Assembly (NCBI GenBank): GCA_016875405.1
Contig: VGRJ01000005.1
Location: 1-64,000 of the forward strand
Reading direction: 5' to 3'
Source of the DNA: Deltaproteobacteria bacterium
Lineage (GTDB): Bacteria > Myxococcota_A > Polyangia > Polyangiales > Polyangiaceae
Length of the DNA: 64,000 nt
In this document: positions 25,833 through 34,817 of the stretch, piece by piece
How positions within the stretch are numbered: position 1 is the stretch's first letter
How the letters are laid out: every line of letters begins with the position of its first letter
Program-made: the position numbers and the translations under genes
Notes under the pieces: generated by a model
Database searches by the model: none
What the model was told of the DNA's origin: nothing
What the model saw: the letters and a program-made list of their open reading frames with translations, nothing else

Positions 25833-27089
25833 ATGCGTGCCGACTGGTTCCGCCGGGCCCTCGTGCCCTGTCTCGCTGCGGTCTTCGCCTGCGGCTCGCC
25901 TCCGCCGCCGGTCGAGGCGCCCCAGCCGAAGCCCAAGACCGCCGAACCCGTCGCGAAGGCGGCCGAGCCGCCTTCCGCAGCCAAGCCGTTGGCTCTCGAG
26001 GGCGGTGGGAAGAACTACGCCGACGAGGTGAAGATTCTCTACCGGTTCGTCACCTGTGGCGGCGACGCCGCGGTGAAGCCGGAGCTCGCCGCGGCGATCG
26101 AAGAGCACTGCCGCGAGCTCGCTCCGAAGATCGACGCCTACAAGAAAGACTGGCTCTATGTCGCGCGCCCGTTCCTCACGTCGCTCGTGCCGGCCGAGGT
26201 GCCGAAGAAGGTCGTCTACCCGTTCGCGGGCGGCGACAACACGACGATGCTCACCACCTACCCGAACGCCGACGAGTACACGACCGTGTCGCTCGAGCTG
26301 TCGGGTGACCTGCGGCGCGTGCGAGACATCCAGCCGAAGACGCTGATCGCGACGCTGCGAAAGCTCCGCGTACGCCTCGACGAGCTCTACGGCGAGAGCA
26401 AGTTCAGCATGAGCGAGACGCTCCAAAAGATGATGACGGGTGAGCTTCCGCAGGAGCTCAGCTTTCACATGGTCGGGCTCGCGATTCACGACCTCGAGCC
26501 GGTGTCGCTGCGCTACTTCCGCCTCGAGCAAGACGGGGCGGTCCACTACTTCAGCGAGGAGGAGCTCGCGAAGGAGACCGGGACTGCGGCGCGGCGCGCG
26601 CGGACCTGGCAAGACGGCGACTTCCCCGAGGCGTTCAGCCACGTCGAGATCGGCTTCAAGCCGAAGGGGAAAGAGGGCCCTGTCCGCTTTCACCGCCACA
26701 TCGCCTTCAACCTCGACAACCCGCACATGAAGAACGACCCGTCGCTGTCGGCGCACCTCGCGGCGAAGGGCGACGTGAGCATGATGATCAAGGCGGCGAG
26801 CTACTTGCTCTGGCGCCACGACTTCAGCCGCATCCGAGAGTACGTACTGAAGCACGCGGCGTTCATCGTGTCGGACTCGACCGCGCCGCTCCCGAAGGAC
26901 GCCGACTTCCGCGGCTACGTGCAGGAGGTGTGGGGCAGCTTCAGCGGCCCCCGAATCCCAACGACGGAAGACGGCGCGAAGGAGATGAAGCGCTTCTGGG
27001 CCGCAAAGCCCGAGCGGCCGCTCAGCTTCAGGTTCGGGTACCTCGACCGCTCGGACAAGCCGCACCTGATGGTGACGCGGCGCAAGTGA
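25833..27089 (+). CDS. lipoprotein, unknown function
   Basis: 418 residues from ATG 25833 (an in-frame TTG at 25815 has a better SD and is an alternative). The signal peptide has lipobox VFACG, followed by a Pro/Lys/Ala linker. The body is globular, without Cys, and contains YPNADEYTTVSLELSGDLRR, HMVGLAIHDLEPVSLRYF and RFHRHIAFNLDNPHMKND. No known motif was recognised. It follows the thioesterase by 55 nt and converges on the gene at 27118; the junction holds a 14-bp palindrome TAGAACGCGTTCTA (27107-27120) that includes that gene's stop. Confidence 0.85.
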   Translation: MRADWFRRALVPCLAAVFACGSPPPPVEAPQPKPKTAEPVAKAAEPPSAAKPLALEGGGKNYADEVKILYRFVTCGGDAAVKPELAAAIEEHCRELAPKIDAYKKDWLYVARPFLTSLVPAEVPKKVVYPFAGGDNTTMLTTYPNADEYTTVSLELSGDLRRVRDIQPKTLIATLRKLRVRLDELYGESKFSMSETLQKMMTGELPQELSFHMVGLAIHDLEPVSLRYFRLEQDGAVHYFSEEELAKETGTAARRARTWQDGDFPEAFSHVEIGFKPKGKEGPVRFHRHIAFNLDNPHMKNDPSLSAHLAAKGDVSMMIKAASYLLWRHDFSRIREYVLKHAAFIVSDSTAPLPKDADFRGYVQEVWGSFSGPRIPTTEDGAKEMKRFWAAKPERPLSFRFGYLDRSDKPHLMVTRRK

Positions 27090-27117
27090 CCGCGCGCGGA
27101 GCCTCGTAGAACGCGTT

Positions 27118-28752
27118 CTATCGGTCGCGGGGCGTGACGAGCGAGAGGGCGACGGTAGTCGCTGAGGCGCGAACTCTGAGCCGACCCACGAGGGGGACCT
27201 TGGTGCACACCTCCGTCGAGAGCGAGCCGCTTCCGTAGAGCGCGCGTGCGTTCGCCTCGCTCGGCAAGAACAGCTCGCCCGCGAGCGAGACGCTCGAGTC
27301 GGCGGCGAGCCTCCACCTCGAGCAGCCCGCGGGAAAGGCCATGGGACGCTCGAGTGCCCGCTGGGCCTCGAGGTCGATGCGCACCGCGCCAACCGCGGCG
27401 CGTGGCTCGGCTGGCGAGAGCGGCGAGTCGAGTTCCTGCAGCAGGCGCGACGTCACCACAGGAGCCTCCGTCAACACCGGATCTGGAATGCCCCCCGAAC
27501 GAAGCTCGACCACGAAGGGGCCTGGCTCACCGAGGGCCGACACCTCGACCCGGAGTGCCTCGGGCGACAACGAACAGCGGAAGAGCGGTGACGAAGCGCC
27601 TCCCTCGGAGGCGTCGAGGAGACGCCCTTCCGGTGACCACAGCTCGGTAAGGAAGCGACCGAGTGGAGCACCGCCGACGACGTCGAGCCTCGAGCAGCCT
27701 TGCGGAGTCGTGACGGGGATCGACGCCACGCGGCCTACCATCGCGGTCCCCTCCCCGGCCCGCGTCGCGGAGCCGAGCGCGAGCCCGGCCGTGCGAGCCC
27801 GATGCGCCTCGAGCGCCCCATCGAGGTGCAGAAGTGACTCGAGCCCGACCACGTCCGAGCGGAGCGCGAGCTCGCGAGACGCGCCGACGTTCGAACGCCC
27901 GAGGATCAGCGCCGCGCGACCGATCGCCCCGCGCGGGAGGAGCTCGAACGCGACCGACTGAGGGCTCACCGCACACAACGTCGCGCTCTGCTCGGCGCCC
28001 ACGCCTCGCCCGTGCGCCACCGCGCGCCCGCGTGAGTCGACGACGTCGAAGGCGAAGCTCGCGACCCCCTCGTCCCCGAGGACGAAGGCATCGACGCAGC
28101 GGCCGCTCTCCACCACGGTCGAGACGATCGTCGGCGCGTGGGGATCGAGGGGCACCTCGACGCGGCGAATGTCCTCCCAAGTGCCGCCGAGCGCTTGACG
28201 CCTCGCCCGAAGCCGAGCCTCGAGCCCGGGCCAGGCCGCGAGCTTCCCGGTGTCTTGTCCGGGTCTACCCCGCACCTCGAGCGCGCGCGCGACCGCGTCG
28301 GCCGCCGCCGGAGGGACATCGAGCGCCGCGACGCCGACCATGCCCATGCCACTCATCACGCGCAGCGCCACGTAGAGCCGCTCGGGGTGAGGAGGGCACA
28401 CCATCACGGCCGCGCCCGACGATGGCGCTTCGTCGGCCGCGAGGAGGTCGCCGGCCTCGTCGAAAACGAAGGCGTCGATGTCTCGCAAGCTGCTGCCGGT
28501 CCGCGCGACGACGGCGACGCAGCGGTCCTGGGAGACCGTGAGGAAACGCCCGAACTCTTCGTCTTCGTTCGCGACCTTCGCCACGAGCAGCTCGGCGCGC
28601 ACAGCTCCGAGCCTCTCTGCCCTCGCGACAGGCTCGGCGAGCAACGGCCCGCCGTCGAATGGCCGCGCGTCAACCTGCAGAGGCTTCGGGCACGAAGCCG
28701 TAGCCGGCGCGCAGCCCACGAAGAGGACGAGTAAGAGGGGTCGGAGCCTCAT
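27118..28752 (-). CDS. exported protein of unknown function, last gene of E1-like operon
   Basis: 544 residues. It starts MRLRPLLLVLFVGCAPATAS, a signal peptide with a possible lipobox FVGC. The rest alternates beta-rich segments with Cys residues, for example GCSRLDVVGGAPLG, CVAVVARTGSSLRDIDAF and GCSRWRLAADSSVSL; several segments share a G-C-x-R-(L/W) start, suggesting repeated domains. Its ATG overlaps the upstream stop (ATGA). It shares general style with the next gene, with which it may form a complex in the envelope. No known family was recognised. Confidence 0.82.
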   Translation of the reverse strand: MRLRPLLLVLFVGCAPATASCPKPLQVDARPFDGGPLLAEPVARAERLGAVRAELLVAKVANEDEEFGRFLTVSQDRCVAVVARTGSSLRDIDAFVFDEAGDLLAADEAPSSGAAVMVCPPHPERLYVALRVMSGMGMVGVAALDVPPAAADAVARALEVRGRPGQDTGKLAAWPGLEARLRARRQALGGTWEDIRRVEVPLDPHAPTIVSTVVESGRCVDAFVLGDEGVASFAFDVVDSRGRAVAHGRGVGAEQSATLCAVSPQSVAFELLPRGAIGRAALILGRSNVGASRELALRSDVVGLESLLHLDGALEAHRARTAGLALGSATRAGEGTAMVGRVASIPVTTPQGCSRLDVVGGAPLGRFLTELWSPEGRLLDASEGGASSPLFRCSLSPEALRVEVSALGEPGPFVVELRSGGIPDPVLTEAPVVTSRLLQELDSPLSPAEPRAAVGAVRIDLEAQRALERPMAFPAGCSRWRLAADSSVSLAGELFLPSEANARALYGSGSLSTEVCTKVPLVGRLRVRASATTVALSLVTPRDR

Positions 28753-30125
28753 GGAGACGGACCTCGAAGGCGCCAAACCGCGACGCGAGACAGGACGCGC
28801 GTCCCGTGCGCCTCGACGGTGACGCCCGCCAGCGAGCTCGCACCGGCACAGAACGCGACGGCCGCGCCGCGGGGGACCTCCTGGGCGACATCTTGATAGA
28901 ACTCAAGGCCCACTTGGACGACCAAGCGAGCGCCTGCCCCTGCCTCCTCTCCGCCGGGCTCGAAGGCGTCCCGAGCATCGCCCGGAGTCACCGCGAGCCC
29001 CACGACGTAGCAGGCGCCTGGCTCGATGCGCAGCGGCACGCGAGTCGTCCCTGCGACGCCGCGCCACTCAAGAGACGGAGCGCCGAGGCGCGGCGCACGA
29101 CGACGCCAGAGGACCGACGCCACGGCCGCACGCGCCGCGGGAGACCACGTCCCGGGAAGCGTCGGCCGCTCGAAGTGCGCGTCGAGCAACATCACATCGA
29201 GCGCACCGCCTGCGCCCGCCCACCGAAGTTCGAAGGCTCGGGCCTCGTCGAGGCAGAGCTCGAGCCGCGCATCGGAGGCGTGGGAGCGATCGACGCGAAA
29301 TGGCTCAGCCCCACCGCGCGTACGGAGCTCGACGTCGAGATCGGCGGGCTCGCCGCCCGAGTCCGCGACCAGCGTGAGCCGATGACAGCCAGGCTCGAGG
29401 CGAACGGCCCGCTCGCCCGTTCCATCGGCGCGGGAGGGCATGACGCTCGACACCACCGCGCCCGCGCCGTCGCGCCTCGCCTGCTCGCTCAGCGACCGCG
29501 CGCGTTCGGCGAGGAGCGCCACCGGCAACGGTGGGAGGGGCTCGACGAGCTCGGGGATGGGGCCTTGCGCGCGCTCGAGGATAACCTCGTCGACCGGCGG
29601 CAAGCCGCCTCGATGGGCAACCACGATCACCTCCACCGCGCCGCGCGGCGAAGCGAGAACGAGACCGACGTCGAGCCCTCCCTTCGGCGCAGAGTCGAAG
29701 CACGACGTCAGCGCCGCGACGCCCGCGCGCGTCGAGCGCTCGATGAGCGGCGCGCCTTGCCCCTCGAGCTCGTCCTCGGGCTCGGGACCATCCTCACCAT
29801 GCCCTGGTGCCACCAGCGCAGCGTCGTCCGAGGCGAGGCGCTCGAGGGAAAACGCCGCGCCTCGCACTCCGAGCGCGATCCACGTGAGGCAAGGCGTGTT
29901 CGTCGTCGGCGAGAGGCTCGTCCTCACCCGGACGCTACGCCCTGCAGACAAGAAGTGGCTCTCGGCCTTGAGGACGGTCGCCCCAAGCTCGCGATACCGG
30001 GCGGCGAGGCGCGAGGCCTCCGACCGCAGGTCGGCGTTGGCGTCGCGGGCAACCCCCATGAGCCCGAGACCGAGCGCCGCAGCGAGGCGTACCTGAGCTG
30101 TCGCGGAAATCCGCCCCCGCCTCAT
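28749..30125 (-). CDS. exported protein of unknown function in E1-like operon
   Basis: 458 residues. The N-terminal signal peptide is MRRGRISATAQVRLAAALGL followed by GLMGVARDANA. Several beta-type segments each contain a Cys, such as LEPGCHRLTLVADSGGEPAD, IEPGACYVVGLAVTPGDARD and RLELCLDEARAFELRW. These repeated x-P-G-(A)-C-(H/Y) units resemble those of the following gene, so the two may be distant paralogues. The ATG overlaps the stop of the truncated E1-like gene (ATGA), and the stop overlaps the following ATG. Function unknown; periplasmic or secreted by prediction. Confidence 0.82.
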   Translation of the reverse strand: MRRGRISATAQVRLAAALGLGLMGVARDANADLRSEASRLAARYRELGATVLKAESHFLSAGRSVRVRTSLSPTTNTPCLTWIALGVRGAAFSLERLASDDAALVAPGHGEDGPEPEDELEGQGAPLIERSTRAGVAALTSCFDSAPKGGLDVGLVLASPRGAVEVIVVAHRGGLPPVDEVILERAQGPIPELVEPLPPLPVALLAERARSLSEQARRDGAGAVVSSVMPSRADGTGERAVRLEPGCHRLTLVADSGGEPADLDVELRTRGGAEPFRVDRSHASDARLELCLDEARAFELRWAGAGGALDVMLLDAHFERPTLPGTWSPAARAAVASVLWRRRAPRLGAPSLEWRGVAGTTRVPLRIEPGACYVVGLAVTPGDARDAFEPGGEEAGAGARLVVQVGLEFYQDVAQEVPRGAAVAFCAGASSLAGVTVEAHGTRVLSRVAVWRLRGPSP

Positions 30126-30430
30126 CGCGAGACCTCTTGGCCTCGCGTCGTCTCGCGGAAGGCTTGCGTCGCCGCACGGGCGCCCGCGAGGATCTCTCGC
30201 GTCACGGACCGCGCGCAGCTCGACGGAGGAGCCAGCGACTCGACGTCGATGGGAGCCTCTTCGATGGTCGCGAAGCCCGCTCGCTCGGCATACAGAGCGG
30301 CGACTCGGTGTGCGAGCGTCTCCCCCCCGACGCGCGCGACCCCGTGCTTCAGGCGTGCTTGACCTTCACGCCCAACCTCGGCGAGCAAGATCTGCCGCCC
30401 GTAGCGAGCGAAGTCCTCGGGGCTCAGCAT
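30122..30430 (-). CDS. truncated ThiF/MoeB-like N-terminal domain protein
   Basis: 102 residues beginning MLSPEDFARYGRQILLAEVG, EGQARLKHGVARVGG. This matches the start of MoeB/ThiF enzymes (L..EE..RY.RQI.L...G..GQ..L), but where those have the nucleotide-binding GxGGxG the sequence reads VGGETLAHR, and the protein ends after one Rossmann half. It therefore cannot adenylate alone. It lies 100 nt downstream of a full E1-like gene that itself lacks this N-terminal arm, so the two may be the separated halves of one enzyme or a regulatory subunit. Its stop overlaps the next ATG (ATGA). The start could be GTG 30439. Confidence 0.65.
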   Translation of the reverse strand: MLSPEDFARYGRQILLAEVGREGQARLKHGVARVGGETLAHRVAALYAERAGFATIEEAPIDVESLAPPSSCARSVTREILAGARAATQAFRETTRGQEVSR

Positions 30431-30532
30431 CGAAGCCACCGTCGTTTCCCGCAACGGGCGCCGCCGCCACGACGGCCCATCGGAGCTGTCGCAATGCGAA
30501 GCGTCACCTTCACGCGGGGAATGCCGACACTC
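30424..30532 (-). other. possible 36-codon ORF between E1-like gene and truncated E1-like gene
   Basis: A TTG overlapping the E1-like stop (TTGA) opens a frame reading LSVGIPRVKVTLRIATAPMG, then RRGGGARCGKRRWLRC, with its TGA overlapping the next gene's first codons. A GTG at 30513 gives 29 residues. Third-position GC is only about 64 percent, lower than in neighbouring genes, so coding is doubtful. Recorded because both ends interlock with neighbouring genes. Confidence 0.2.
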
Positions 30533-31262
30533 AAGCGCACGCCCCGCCTCGTGTATACCGCTCGATGTCGATAGCGAGTATCTCCTGTGAATCGCCGCAC
30601 AAAATACAGCCTGAGCGCGCTCGAATCGGGACCGACCGGAGCCTGTCGGAGAGCCCGTCGTAGGTGACGATGCGACCGCCGACGGACGCGTCTCCCTCGA
30701 GCAGGCAGAGCGCATGGTCCGCGGCGAGCGCGCCCGCGACCCCGCACACCGACCCGACGACACCCGCGGTCGCGCAGTCTGGCGCAGGCCCCGTCGGCAC
30801 ATCTTCGAAGAGGCAGCGGTAGCAAGGGCCGCCTCCGGGCGGCACGGCGAGCACGGTCGCCTGCCAGCGCACGGCGGCGGCATGGACGATCGGCACCGAG
30901 GCGAGGTGCGCGGCGTCGGCGAGCAAGAACCGCGAAGGAAAATTGTCGGTCGCATCGACGACGACGCCGGCCCCGAGCACGAGGCTCATCACGGTCCCTG
31001 GGAGCGCGCGGCCTTCGATCGTGAGGACATCGACTCCGGGACGAAGTGCACGGAGCCGCTCTGCGAGGGCGAGCGTCTTGGGTCGCCCCACGTCGCGCTC
31101 CTCGAAGAGGACCTGGCGATGCAAGTTACCAAGCTCGACCATGTCCTCGTCGACGAGCGTGAGCGCCGACGCCCCCGCCTCGATCAGCGCCCACGCGAGC
31201 GGAGCGCCGATCCCTCCGGCGCCGATGACCACGATCCGCTGTGGAGTCGCCCGCTCGACCAT
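30531..31262 (-). CDS. ThiF/MoeB-type E1-like adenylyltransferase
   Basis: 243 residues. It begins MVERATPQRIVVIGAGGIGA with the nucleotide-binding GAGGIG, then LVDEDMVELGNLHRQVLF (the D..E..NL.RQ motif with the Arg finger), DATDNFPSRFLLAD with the Mg-binding Asp, and two CxxC pairs (CYRC, CILC) that would hold a zinc ion. A Cys before AGVVGS sits where ThiF-type enzymes carry their thioester Cys. Such enzymes activate the C-terminus of a ubiquitin-like sulfur carrier or a peptide by adenylation. No ThiS/MoaD-like partner gene is adjacent. It is the first gene of a four-gene unit and divergent from aidB. It lacks the usual N-terminal arm, which is found in the next gene. Confidence 0.88.
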   Translation of the reverse strand: MVERATPQRIVVIGAGGIGAPLAWALIEAGASALTLVDEDMVELGNLHRQVLFEERDVGRPKTLALAERLRALRPGVDVLTIEGRALPGTVMSLVLGAGVVVDATDNFPSRFLLADAAHLASVPIVHAAAVRWQATVLAVPPGGGPCYRCLFEDVPTGPAPDCATAGVVGSVCGVAGALAADHALCLLEGDASVGGRIVTYDGLSDRLRSVPIRARSGCILCGDSQEILAIDIERYTRGGACA

Positions 31263-31322
31263 GCCCAAGTGGCGTATCGCTCGCCGCACAACGCGTCCAG
31301 CGTTCGTGGTACGGCCGTAGCG

Positions 31323-33008
31323 ATGCCGTTCTTCCAGGATCCCCCCCGGCTCGACAACCAATACCGCACCGACGACGTGCTGAAGTCGCACCTCCGGCGG
31401 ACACTCCCGGCAGAGGTGCACGAGTCGATCGAGCCCGAGCTCGAGGAGATGGGTGCCCTCACCGTCGACCTGCATCGCGAGCAGCTCGCGACCCGCGAGG
31501 AAGAGCCTCGTGTCGTGGCGTGGGATGCCTGGGGCCACCGCGTCGACCGAGTCGAGGTGACGTCCCTGTGGCGTCGCGCCGCGACGATCGCGGCCGAGAA
31601 GGGGCTCGTCGCCATCCCCTACGAGCGCGCAAACGGACGACACAGCCGCACGCACCAGTTCGCGCTCGTCTACCTCTTCGGGCCATCGAGCGACGTGTAC
31701 ACCTGCCCCCTCGCGATGACGGACGGCGCCGCGCGGACGCTCGTCGAACACCGTAACGGCGCGCTCGTCGACCGGGCGGTGCCGCGCCTCACCAGTCGAA
31801 ACCCACGGCGCGCCTGGACCAGCGGACAATGGATGACGGAGCGCACCGGGGGCTCCGACGTGGGGCTGAGCGAGACCATCGCGAAGCCGACCGAGGGAGG
31901 CAAGGTCGCTGGGCTCCCCGGCGCGTATCGCCTCCACGGAACGAAATGGTTCACCTCCGCCGTCAGCTCCGAGATGGCCCTCACCCTCGCGCGGCCCGAG
32001 GGCGAGCCTGAGGGCGGCCGGGGGCTCACCCTCTTCTACCTAGAGACACACGACGAGGCCGGCGCGCTCAACGGTATTCAAGTGAACCGCCTGAAGGACA
32101 AGCTCGGCACGCGAAAGGTGCCGACCGCTGAGCTCACCCTCGACGGCGCGCTCGCGCTGCCGGTGACCGGGATTGGCAGCGGGATCCGCAACATCGCGCC
32201 GATGCTCAACGTGACGAGGACGTGGAACGCGATCTGCTCGATCGGCTTCATGCGTCGGGGCCTCGCGCTCGCTCGTGACTACGCGCGGCGCCGCGCGCAG
32301 TTCGGTGCGCCGCTGTCGGAGAAGCCCCTTCACGTCGACACGCTCGCGGGCCTGCAGGCAGAGTTCGAGGCTGCCTTTGGCCTCGCCTTTCGAGTCGCGC
32401 AGCTGCTCGGGGCGGTCGAGAGCGACGAGGCGAGCAAGCACGAGGCGCGGCTCCTTCGGGCGCTCACGCCGATCGCAAAGCTCACCACCGCGAAGCAAGC
32501 CGTATCGGTCGTGAGCGAGGCGATCGAATGCTTTGGCGGCGCGGGCTATGTCGAGGACACCGGCCTGCCCACCCTCTTGCGTGACGCCCAGGTCCTGCCG
32601 ATTTGGGAGGGGACGACCAACGTGCTCTCGCTCGACGTCCTACGAGCCGTCGCGCGCGACGGGGCGATGGAGGCCTTCGAAGAAGAGGTGACGGCGCTAA
32701 CCTCGCTCCTGCAGCAACCGCGCCTCGCCGACCTCGGCAGGCATGCGCGAACGACGATGGCGCAAGCTCGCGGCTGGCTCGCCGACACGAGTCGACGGGG
32801 ACTCCTCGAGACCGAGGGCGGCGCCCGACGCTTCGCGCTCACCATCGGCCGCACGCTGGAGCTCGCGCTTCTCCTCCGGCATGCCGAGTGGGCGCAAACG
32901 CAAGGCAACGTCCGACCAACCCTGGCCGCGCGCAGGTTCGCGGCGCACGGCGTCTCGCTCCTCGGCGACGAGCTCTCGCTCTCCGAGGCGCGGCTCCTCG
33001 TTACGTGA
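31323..33008 (+). CDS. aidB: AidB-like acyl-CoA dehydrogenase
   Basis: 561 residues from ATG 31323; the frame extends far upstream without homology. AidB is a flavoprotein of the acyl-CoA dehydrogenase superfamily, induced on alkylation stress in E. coli. Motifs: NGRHSRTHQFALVYLF, SGQWMTERTGGSDVG near 171 (AidB-type flavin-binding segment), HGTKWFTSAVSSEMAL, and the C-terminal CFGGAGYVEDTGLPTLLRDA and PIWEGTTNVLSLDVLR typical of this branch. Whether it acts on DNA damage or on acyl-CoA substrates cannot be told. It is divergent from the E1-like gene with a 60-nt gap. Confidence 0.88.
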   Translation: MPFFQDPPRLDNQYRTDDVLKSHLRRTLPAEVHESIEPELEEMGALTVDLHREQLATREEEPRVVAWDAWGHRVDRVEVTSLWRRAATIAAEKGLVAIPYERANGRHSRTHQFALVYLFGPSSDVYTCPLAMTDGAARTLVEHRNGALVDRAVPRLTSRNPRRAWTSGQWMTERTGGSDVGLSETIAKPTEGGKVAGLPGAYRLHGTKWFTSAVSSEMALTLARPEGEPEGGRGLTLFYLETHDEAGALNGIQVNRLKDKLGTRKVPTAELTLDGALALPVTGIGSGIRNIAPMLNVTRTWNAICSIGFMRRGLALARDYARRRAQFGAPLSEKPLHVDTLAGLQAEFEAAFGLAFRVAQLLGAVESDEASKHEARLLRALTPIAKLTTAKQAVSVVSEAIECFGGAGYVEDTGLPTLLRDAQVLPIWEGTTNVLSLDVLRAVARDGAMEAFEEEVTALTSLLQQPRLADLGRHARTTMAQARGWLADTSRRGLLETEGGARRFALTIGRTLELALLLRHAEWAQTQGNVRPTLAARRFAAHGVSLLGDELSLSEARLLVT

Positions 33009-33023
33009 GGCGAGCGGCCCCGC

Positions 33024-34817
33024 TCACGCGCCCACGTCAGGACCGACGAGGAGCTCGAGCTTCTCACCGAGCGCAGCCCGGACCAGTCGCTCCACGTCGA
33101 CGGCGCCGCGCGCCGCAAGCGCCAACCGAGCGACCGCCGTGAGCTCGGCCGTCGTGACGACTGCGAAAAGCGCCCTCACCTTTGGGATCGCGGAGGCCTC
33201 CATCGACAGCTCGCGCACACCGAGCCCCACCGCGACCAGCGCGCCAACGGGATCGCTCGCCATTTCGCCGCAGAGCGACACCGGTCGCCCCGTGCTCGCG
33301 CCGGCCTCCACAACGCGATGCATGAGCCTCAAGACCGCGGGGTGAAGCGGCGAGGCGAGGTGCGCGACCGCGCGGTTGCCGCGGTCGACGGCGAGCGTGT
33401 GCTGGACGAGGTCGTTGGTTCCGATGCTCAGAAAGTCCGCGACCTCGACGATTCGCTCCGCGATCAGCGCCGCGGCCGGCACCTCGATCATCGCTCCGAT
33501 CGGCAGCGTCGCCGCGCAGGCAAGACCGCGTGCAACGACGCTCGCCCGGGCCTCGAGGAGGAGTTCGCGCGTCCGCTCGACCTCGTCAACATTGCAGACG
33601 AGCGGGACCATGACGCGGATTGGTCCGTGCGCGGCCGCCCTCAGCATCGCCGCGAGCTGCGTGACGAGCACGTCGGGCCTCGCGAGCTGGAGCCTCACCG
33701 CGCGAACGCCGAGCATCGGGTTCGCTTCACGCATCGTCGCGAACGTCGAGGCCTGCTTGTCGCCGCCGAGGTCGAACGTCCGCAGCGTGACCGGGCGACC
33801 TGCCATCGACCGCACCACCGACGAGAACGCCTCGTACTGCTCGTCCTCGGTCGGCAGGGCCCGTCGACCGACGAAGAGGTACTCGGTCCGGTAGAGGCCG
33901 ACCCCCTCGGCGCCGCACGCGACCGCCGACGTCACCTCCATGGCGCGCTCGACGTTCGCCAGGAGCGCCACCGAAGTCCCATCTGCCATCGTCGCCGGCC
34001 CGAGCTCGCGAGGAGCCTCGGGAGCGCGGCCCACCGCCCCGCGGCCGCGTGAGTGAACCCCCTCCACGTCCTCGGGCGACGGCCGAACGATGACCATGCC
34101 GTGACCACCATCCAAAAAGAGGGTGTCGCCAGCCGTGACGTGACGCGTAGCCCCCTCGACGCCGATGACGGCAGGAAGGCCGAGCGCCCGCGCCATCAAC
34201 GCCACGTGGCTCGTGCCGGTGCCGATCTCGGTGACAAAGCCGAGCACGGGCATCCCGCTCATCGCTGCAGTGTCGGCCGGCGAGAGCTCGCGCGCGACCA
34301 CGATCGAAGGAGCGGTCAAGACGAGCGCCCCACGTCCGTCCTCGTCTTCGCAGGGCGAGAGGTCCTGAACGAGGGCGCGAACGAGCCTGGCACCGACGAA
34401 CTCGACGTCGTGACTTCGCGCGCTCAAGTACTCGTCGTCGAGCGAACCAAGCCGACACGCGAGCTCGGCCGCGGCGTCTGCGACGGCCCACTCCGCATTG
34501 CGAAGCTCGTCGCGTACATGCCGCTCGACTCCGCGCCCGAGCAGCTCGTCACCCGCCATGAGCGCGTAGGCGTCGAGGATCGTCGCCTCGGGTCGACCGA
34601 CGGCGAGGCGCTCTCGCGCCCGCTGGAAGCTCGCCTGAACGGCCGCGACGGCGCGGGCAAAACGCTCGAGCTCACCGTCACATTCCTCCGCCCGCAGGCG
34701 CCGCCGCGGGACCGCCGTGTCGCGGGGCTCGAGGAGAACTGCGGGGCCGAGCGCCACGCCGGTCGACCCCGCGAGGCCTTCGAGTCGGAGACCAGCTTGG
34801 CTCGCGCCCTCGCTCAC
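33024..34817 (-). CDS. ptsI: phosphoenolpyruvate-protein phosphotransferase (PTS enzyme I)
   Basis: 597 residues from GTG 34817, which overlaps the ptsH stop as GTGA. EI takes phosphate from PEP onto a His and passes it to HPr. The phospho-His site is His204 in GTGTSHVALMARALGLPAVIG. The C-terminal PEP-binding part shows GVGLYRTEYLFVGR, LRTFDLGGDKQ, ANPMLGVRAVRLQL, MIEVPAAAL, FLSIGTNDLVQHTLAVDRGN and SLCGEMASDP. All catalytic segments look intact. It is last in hpf-ptsN-hprK-rapZ-ptsH-ptsI. No EIIB or EIIC is in the window, so the relay probably regulates rather than transports. Confidence 0.96.
   Translation of the reverse strand: MSEGASQAGLRLEGLAGSTGVALGPAVLLEPRDTAVPRRRLRAEECDGELERFARAVAAVQASFQRARERLAVGRPEATILDAYALMAGDELLGRGVERHVRDELRNAEWAVADAAAELACRLGSLDDEYLSARSHDVEFVGARLVRALVQDLSPCEDEDGRGALVLTAPSIVVARELSPADTAAMSGMPVLGFVTEIGTGTSHVALMARALGLPAVIGVEGATRHVTAGDTLFLDGGHGMVIVRPSPEDVEGVHSRGRGAVGRAPEAPRELGPATMADGTSVALLANVERAMEVTSAVACGAEGVGLYRTEYLFVGRRALPTEDEQYEAFSSVVRSMAGRPVTLRTFDLGGDKQASTFATMREANPMLGVRAVRLQLARPDVLVTQLAAMLRAAAHGPIRVMVPLVCNVDEVERTRELLLEARASVVARGLACAATLPIGAMIEVPAAALIAERIVEVADFLSIGTNDLVQHTLAVDRGNRAVAHLASPLHPAVLRLMHRVVEAGASTGRPVSLCGEMASDPVGALVAVGLGVRELSMEASAIPKVRALFAVVTTAELTAVARLALAARGAVDVERLVRAALGEKLELLVGPDVGA

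Noticed and set aside
27107-27120. 14-bp palindrome TAGAACGCGTTCTA as an operator or site-specific recombination site
   Set aside because: It contains the stop codon of the convergent gene, lies between gene ends rather than at a start, and no second copy was noticed.
30714-31322. Upstream extension of the aidB-like reading frame
   Set aside because: The sequence before 31323 has Arg/Pro-rich alternate-frame character and overlaps the E1-like gene on the other strand; homology begins at the ATG at 31323.
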